Source of the DNA: JAFASC01 sp036265935
GTDB taxonomy: Bacteria; Pseudomonadota; Alphaproteobacteria; Rhizobiales; Beijerinckiaceae
Reading direction: 5' to 3'
DNA length: 56,596 bases
Assembly: GCA_036265935.1 (NCBI GenBank)
Contig: DATAOB010000013.1
Coordinates: 1 to 56,596, forward strand
The position numbers and the translations under genes are program-made. Below are positions 52,957 to 56,596 of this stretch, piece by piece; position 1 is the first letter of the stretch, and each line of letters begins with the position of its first letter. The notes under the pieces are model-generated. The model was not told the origin of the DNA and did not search any database. It was given only the letters and a program-made list of their open reading frames with translations.

Positions 52957-53972
52957 TCGGTCCTCTGTTCCAGCTGGCGCGGCCGTTCCTGCATGCGCTC
53001 GATCCGGAGAGCGCGCACAATGCGACGCTGCTCGCGCTGCAATGCGCCTGGCTGCCGCAACCGCCGCGCGATGATCCGCGTTTGGGGGTGCGCGCGTTTG
53101 GATTGGATTTCCCGAACCCGATCGGCCTTGCCGCGGGTTTCGACAAGGATGGCGTCGCGCCGGACAATTTGCTGGCGCTCGGCTTCGGCTTTGTCGAAAT
53201 CGGCACGGTGACGCCGCGTCCGCAATCCGGCAATCCGCGTCCGCGTTTGTTTCGCCTCGATCGCGACCGTGGCGTGATCAACCGGTTAGGCTTCAACAGC
53301 GCCGGACATGCGCGGACGCATGCGAATTTATCGCGGCGGCGCATGGGCGGGATTGTTGGCGTGAATCTCGGCGCCAACAAAGACTCCGCCGATCGCATCG
53401 CCGACTACGTCTCCGGCATCGAGGCTTTTGCCGATCTCGCCAGCTATTTCACCATCAATGTGTCGTCGCCGAACACGCCGGGCCTGCGCGATTTGCAGCA
53501 GGCCGCCGCTCTGGACGAGCTTTTGTCGGGCGTGCTGGACGCGCGCGATCGCGCGCCGCACCGCCGCCCACTGCTTTTGAAAATCGCGCCGGACCTTTCG
53601 CTTGGTGAGCTCGACGACATCGTGCGCGTCGCACGCGCTCGCGACATCGACGGCATGATCGTGTCGAACACAACGATCTCGCGGCCGGCGAGTCTTGCCT
53701 CTTCGCAAGCGAAGGAGAGCGGCGGGCTTTCGGGGCGGCCTTTGTTCGACTTGTCGACGCGGATGCTTACCGAGACTTTTCAGCGGGTCGAAGGACAGTT
53801 CCCACTGATCGGCGTCGGCGGCATCGACGGCCCGGAAGCGGCGCTGGCGAAGTTAGATGCGGGTGCAACGCTGGTGCAGCTTTATTCAGCGCTGGTGTTG
53901 GACGGGCCGGAGCTGATCGCGCGGATCAAGCGTGGGTTATTGGCGCGATCCAAAACAACGCCCCCACCCTGA
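52953..53972 (+). CDS. pyrD: Dihydroorotate dehydrogenase (quinone), class 2
   Basis: A 339-residue membrane-associated FMN enzyme of pyrimidine synthesis. The N-terminal amphipathic helices (LARPFLHALDPESAHNATLL) mark class 2. FPNPIGLAAGFDKDGVAPDN, GFVEIGTVTPRPQSGNPRPR and RLFRLDRDRGVINRLGFNS are signature blocks. The active-site Ser is in FTINVSSPNTPGLRDLQ, and the FMN-phosphate site includes LIGVGGIDG. GTG 52953 overlaps the DUF952 stop. A repeat R1 copy begins at its last codons. Confidence 0.97.
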   Translation: MIGPLFQLARPFLHALDPESAHNATLLALQCAWLPQPPRDDPRLGVRAFGLDFPNPIGLAAGFDKDGVAPDNLLALGFGFVEIGTVTPRPQSGNPRPRLFRLDRDRGVINRLGFNSAGHARTHANLSRRRMGGIVGVNLGANKDSADRIADYVSGIEAFADLASYFTINVSSPNTPGLRDLQQAAALDELLSGVLDARDRAPHRRPLLLKIAPDLSLGELDDIVRVARARDIDGMIVSNTTISRPASLASSQAKESGGLSGRPLFDLSTRMLTETFQRVEGQFPLIGVGGIDGPEAALAKLDAGATLVQLYSALVLDGPELIARIKRGLLARSKTTPPP

Positions 53973-54063
53973 GGAGCGCTGCGCAGCAGCGCGTCTCGAA
54001 GGGGCGGCGAAGGGAACTTGCCAATCCTTCGAGACGCGCCTTCGGCGCTCCTCAGGATGAGGG
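53963..54063. repeat. Palindromic repeat family R1, copy c
   Basis: ACCCTGAGGAGCGCTGCGCA and GCGTCTCGAAGG on the left, mirrored by CCTTCGAGACGCGCCTTCGG and GCTCCTCAGGATGAGGG on the right. It overlaps the last bases of pyrD and carries the stop codon of the convergent MATE gene. It can act as a bidirectional terminator between them. Confidence 0.9.
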
Positions 54064-55392
54064 AGTGCTGAACGCCCTTCGCACCAGTCCCGGATAGAGC
54101 CACATCTGGCCGATGCTGCGCGCCGTCAGAAACAGGAGCAGCGCCATCCAGAGGCCGGCATTGCCGAGCGGACGCAGCGCAAACGAGGCGGCGAGATAGA
54201 GCGCGAGCGCGAGCAGCATGAGATTGCGCACCTCGCGGGTCCAGGTCGCGCCGATATAGACGCCGTCGAATTCGAAGGCGAGCGCGCCGAGAAGCGGCGT
54301 CAGTGCCGCGTAAGGTAGATAGGCGAGCGCGTAAGCCCGCACGGCGTCATTGGTCGAGATGAAATCGATAAAATAGCGCCCACCGACAAACGCGGCGAGT
54401 GCCACGAAAAGCGAAAAGCCAAGACACCAAAAACTCGTCAGCCGCACGATGCCGCGAAAGCCGTGTTCGTCATGTGCGCCGAGCGATTGGCCGCACATCT
54501 GCTCGGCCGCGGTCGCAAACCCGTCGAGGAAGAAAGCGGCGATCATGAACAGGTTCATGAGAATGGCGTTCGCGGCAAGCATCACATCGCCGCCGCGTGC
54601 GCCGAGGCTGGTGAAATAAGCGAAGGAAAACAGCAGCGCGACGGTGCGCACCATGATATCGGCATTGATCGCGGTCAGACGCCGCAATTTTTCGCGCGCG
54701 AACAGCAGCGCGCGGGGTACGTCATAAAATCGCGGGTCGAGCCAAAACATCACGGCAATTCCGGCGGCCGTGCCGGCGACTTCCGCAATGAGCGTGCCGA
54801 GACCGGAGCCGAAAATGCCGAGCCCGAAACCGTAAACCAAGAGCACATTGAGTGCGATGTTCACAAGATTGATCGCGATCTGCAGGCTAAGCCCAAGATC
54901 GGTGCGGCCGCGGCCGATCAGGGCGCCGAGGATCGCATAAGTCGCGAAAGCGAACGGCGCCGACCAGATGCGGATGTCATAATAGATGCGCGCCGCTTCG
55001 GTCACTTCGGGACTCGCACCAAGCGCCGCAAATGCGATGGTCGCGATCAATCTCTGCAGCACGATGATCGCCATCCCGAGCGCAGCCGCCAAGAAAAGCG
55101 AGCGCATCAGCACCGCGCGCATTTCTTGGGGGTCACCGGCGCCGAGCGCCTGCGCGGTCAGGCCAGCCGTCGCCATGCGGAAGAAGCCGAAGCCCCAAAA
55201 GATGAAATCGAACAGGATGGCGCCGGCATTGATGGCGCCGAGAAGATGCGCTTGCCCCAGCCGGCCGATCACCGCCGCGTCGGCAAAACCGAGAAGCGGC
55301 GTCGTAATGTGCGCGAGCGTCATCGGCAGCGCGATGCGCATGACCGCGCGATGCGAAACCTCGACGCGCGCTACATTGTCGGGAGCGTTCAC
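54052..55392 (-). CDS. MATE-family efflux transporter (DinF-like)
   Basis: A 446-residue inner-membrane protein with 12 predicted helices in two halves. The N-terminal RIALPMTLAHITTPLLGFAD and AAVIGRLGQAHLLGAIN are typical of the DinF subgroup. AGLTAQALGAGDPQEMRAVL and, in the second half, ATAAEQMCGQSLGAHDEHGF are matching repeats. It exports organic cations or drugs in exchange for Na+ or H+; the substrate is unknown. The last residues (TPSS) and the TGA stop are encoded by repeat R1c, so the C-terminus has probably been altered by the insertion. Confidence 0.92.
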   Translation of the reverse strand: MNAPDNVARVEVSHRAVMRIALPMTLAHITTPLLGFADAAVIGRLGQAHLLGAINAGAILFDFIFWGFGFFRMATAGLTAQALGAGDPQEMRAVLMRSLFLAAALGMAIIVLQRLIATIAFAALGASPEVTEAARIYYDIRIWSAPFAFATYAILGALIGRGRTDLGLSLQIAINLVNIALNVLLVYGFGLGIFGSGLGTLIAEVAGTAAGIAVMFWLDPRFYDVPRALLFAREKLRRLTAINADIMVRTVALLFSFAYFTSLGARGGDVMLAANAILMNLFMIAAFFLDGFATAAEQMCGQSLGAHDEHGFRGIVRLTSFWCLGFSLFVALAAFVGGRYFIDFISTNDAVRAYALAYLPYAALTPLLGALAFEFDGVYIGATWTREVRNLMLLALALYLAASFALRPLGNAGLWMALLLFLTARSIGQMWLYPGLVRRAFSTPSS

Positions 55393-55408
55393 CTCGTGCG
55401 AACGCGGA

Positions 55409-55765
55409 TCAGCGCGGTCCGCGGAAGCTCATGAGCCGCAGGATGAGCCAGACCGGCACGACGATGACCGCACCGGCCAGGATGTAGTGCCCGATCTCGC
55501 GCACCGCATCGAAGCCGAGCGACCAGATATAATCCGCGAGGCGGCGCAGATTTTCGAAAATCTGAAACGGCGAAATGTCGAGCCAGACCAGAAAGGCCCC
55601 GACCAGCATCGAGGCGAACAAGAGCCGGAAGAACACGGCGACCGGCGAGCCACCGAGAAAGCGCGTGACCACGCCGCGTGGCGGGCCCTGCCGCGCCCAC
55701 GGATTGGCCCCGGGCAGCTCGCCCTGCGGCGGGGCGGTGCGCGACCACGAAAATTGCTCGGGCAT
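55409..55765 (-). CDS. DUF6460-type membrane protein
   Basis: 118 residues. A soluble N-terminal part precedes FLGGSPVAVFFRLLFASMLV, WLDISPFQIFENLRRLADYI and IVVPVWLILRLMSF, giving two transmembrane helices with the SPF-x-I/L segment between. This is the pattern of the short DUF6460 proteins of Hyphomicrobiales. It lies between the MATE gene and a secreted-protein gene on the same strand (gaps of 16 and 9 bp), so cotranscription is likely. Function unknown. Confidence 0.8.
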   Translation of the reverse strand: MPEQFSWSRTAPPQGELPGANPWARQGPPRGVVTRFLGGSPVAVFFRLLFASMLVGAFLVWLDISPFQIFENLRRLADYIWSLGFDAVREIGHYILAGAVIVVPVWLILRLMSFRGPR

Positions 55766-55774
55766 CGGCGTTCC

Positions 55775-56224
55775 CTAGTGCGGCGCGGCTGAACGCGGAC
55801 TGAATGCGGTCTTGTCCGGTCCGGCGCCTTCTTCGCGCATGATCCGCATCATGCGCCGCACGAATCTTTCGGCGAAAGATAGCGCCCTGTCCATGTCCTG
55901 GTCGGACGGCAGATTGGAAGGCGGCGCTGCGGCGCTCGGCCCGGGCGGCGCTTTCAGGCGCAGCTCCCTGTTCTCGGCCTGTAAGCGACCGATCTCGTTG
56001 TCCAGCGCCGCGCGCTCGTCGGCGGCAAGCCGGCATTCCGGTGCGCCGTTGACGAGCCGGCACATGGCGACGGCACCAGTCCGGGTGTCGAGCCGAAGGA
56101 AGCCGTCCTGGACCGGCGTCATGCTGTAGCGGCCGTTCTCCGTCGCACTGGGATCGGCGGGCTGCTCAGCGAGGGCGGGGCCTGCGAGGCTCGCGAGGAT
56201 GAGAGCTAAAAGGATCGGGCGCAT
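55775..56224 (-). CDS. Secreted protein with coiled-coil segment, unknown function
   Basis: 149 residues from ATG 56224. The signal peptide PILLALILASLAGPALA cleaves near ALA-E. The mature part has a compact domain (ENGRYSMTPVQDGFLRLDTR, VAMCRLVNGAPECRLA; two Cys that may bond), then a short coiled coil (ADERAALDNEIGRLQAENRE). A Pro/Ala linker and a charged helix with RRMMRIMREEG follow. It is like a conserved hypothetical family of Hyphomicrobiales. ATG 56236 is the alternative start. Confidence 0.7.
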   Translation of the reverse strand: MRPILLALILASLAGPALAEQPADPSATENGRYSMTPVQDGFLRLDTRTGAVAMCRLVNGAPECRLAADERAALDNEIGRLQAENRELRLKAPPGPSAAAPPSNLPSDQDMDRALSFAERFVRRMMRIMREEGAGPDKTAFSPRSAAPH

Positions 56225-56267
56225 AAGCACCTCCATCGCGCCGATTATTTAGTGCACAACTGGCGTT

Positions 56268-56295
56268 CGTCATTGCGAGCGCAGCGAAGCAATCC
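56268..56295. repeat. Short repeat of the GTCATTGCGAGC...GAAGCAATCC type
   Basis: CGTCATTGCGAGCGCAGCGA and then AGCAATCCA form a short palindrome (TTGC/GCAA ends, inner GCGAG-type pairing). This sequence type is widespread in intergenic DNA of alphaproteobacteria. It directly precedes the IS110 5' region. Confidence 0.6.
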
Positions 56296-56338
56296 AAAGC
56301 AACCGTGCGGCGATTGCAGAACTTGCTCCTGATCGGGT

Positions 56339-56407
56339 GGACGGCCCCTGAGCGGCATCGGTGTGCCGTGATGGGTGTTGTCGACAACTCATCAGAAGGA
56401 GCCGTCC
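56339..56407 (+). ncRNA. Candidate IS110 bridge-RNA region
   Basis: The 69 bases before the transposase GTG are highly structured. Outer arms GGACGGC (56339-56345) and GCCGTCC (56401-56407) enclose a hairpin CGGCA/TGCCG (56352-56367) and a perfect palindrome GTTGTCGACAAC (56376-56387). In IS110-group elements the 5' non-coding end encodes the bridge RNA that guides recombination. Position and folding fit, but guide loops cannot be assigned from one partial copy, and the RNA may extend further upstream. Confidence 0.45.
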
Positions 56408-56596
56408 GTGGAACAGCTTATCCGCATTGGCCTGGATACGTCCAAGCGTTTTTTTAGCTGCATGGTGTTGATGCGGCGGAGCGGCCGGTGCTTCGCCGGC
56501 AATTGCGCCGCAGCGAGGTGATTGGGTTTTTCAGCCGGCTTGCGCCGACTTTGGTTGCTTTGGAGGCTTGCGGCGCCTCGCATTATTGGGCGCGTG
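56408..56596 (+). mobile_element. IS110-family transposase, 5' part, frameshifted, cut by window end
   Basis: GTG 56408 with AAGGAG upstream reads VEQLIRIGLDTSKRFF. The DEDD-type first Asp is in IGLDTSK. At the T7 run 56449-56455 the frame breaks by one missing base. The other frame continues LHGVDAAERPVLRRQLRRSE, FFSRLAPTLVALEACGASHY and WAR, the standard IS110 N-terminal domain (RuvC-like). The remaining three quarters lie outside the window. The element is probably inactive unless the T run is misread or tolerated by slippage. Confidence 0.85.

Noticed and set aside
56449..56455. T7 run in the IS110 gene as a programmed frameshift site
   Set aside because: IS110 transposases are made from one frame as far as is known, and many other accessory genes here have single-base losses. 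Decay or read error is more likely, though slippage was noted.

Overview
This is high-GC chromosomal DNA of an alphaproteobacterium, most likely a member of Hyphomicrobiales (Rhizobiales) near the Nitrobacteraceae/Xanthobacteraceae. The evidence is the gene content and order (nusA-ylxR-infB-rbfA-truB; ftsE-ftsX with ydcF and plsC), a GTTC-N7-GTTC LexA box upstream of recA, GGAAC-N16/17-CGTT general-stress promoters, an HWE histidine kinase, DUF1328, DUF6460 and PRC-barrel proteins, and two families of palindromic intergenic repeats. I saw no rRNA, tRNA or CRISPR array.

Layout. 1-6.3 kb: translation operon (nusA, ylxR, infB, rbfA, truB). 6.4-9.0 kb: two small unknown genes, then leuA with a leucine-rich leader peptide and hairpin. 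9.0-11.6 kb: a minus-strand operon of unknown function (small MPPP-motif protein, secreted single-CXXCH protein, trypsin-like protease), with frameshifts in the last two. 11.7-15.8 kb: FAD oxidoreductase, hotdog thioesterase, TPR membrane protein. 16-22.7 kb: glgX, a lipid kinase, a stress-type PRC-barrel gene, a DUF1624 membrane protein, a Tat-exported protein and a lower-GC glycosidase-like gene without a normal start codon. 22.7-30.2 kb: the periplasmic pair pbpC and alpha-2-macroglobulin. 30.4-31.5 kb: an MprF-type flippase.

31.6-38.7 kb: a decayed zinc-ribbon family gene, ftsEX, an accessory island (broken metallo-beta-lactamase-fold gene, three csaA pieces, an array of palindromic repeats), then ydcF and plsC. 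38.8-43.0 kb: SLC13 transporter, PRC-barrel protein, and a general stress response locus (NepR-like anti-sigma factor, HWE kinase, DUF1328). 43-47 kb: alaS and recA. 47.3-50.7 kb: small paralogs, a quinone oxidoreductase, and remnants of an acyltransferase/methyltransferase set like those in exopolysaccharide loci. 50.8-56.2 kb: a Rieske fusion protein, DUF952, pyrD, a MATE exporter, DUF6460 and a secreted protein. The window ends inside an IS110-family element.

Two themes stand out. First, at least three perfect EcfG-type promoters occur in this one window, tying a NepR-like gene, a DUF1328 gene and a PRC-barrel gene to the general stress response. Second, frame-breaking changes (mostly apparent single-base losses) cluster in accessory genes, while the long core genes are intact. 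This fits real gene decay around repeats and an IS, although raw-read or assembly error cannot be excluded from sequence alone. Palindromic repeats also supply real gene parts: the start codon of pbpC and the stop codon of the MATE gene.
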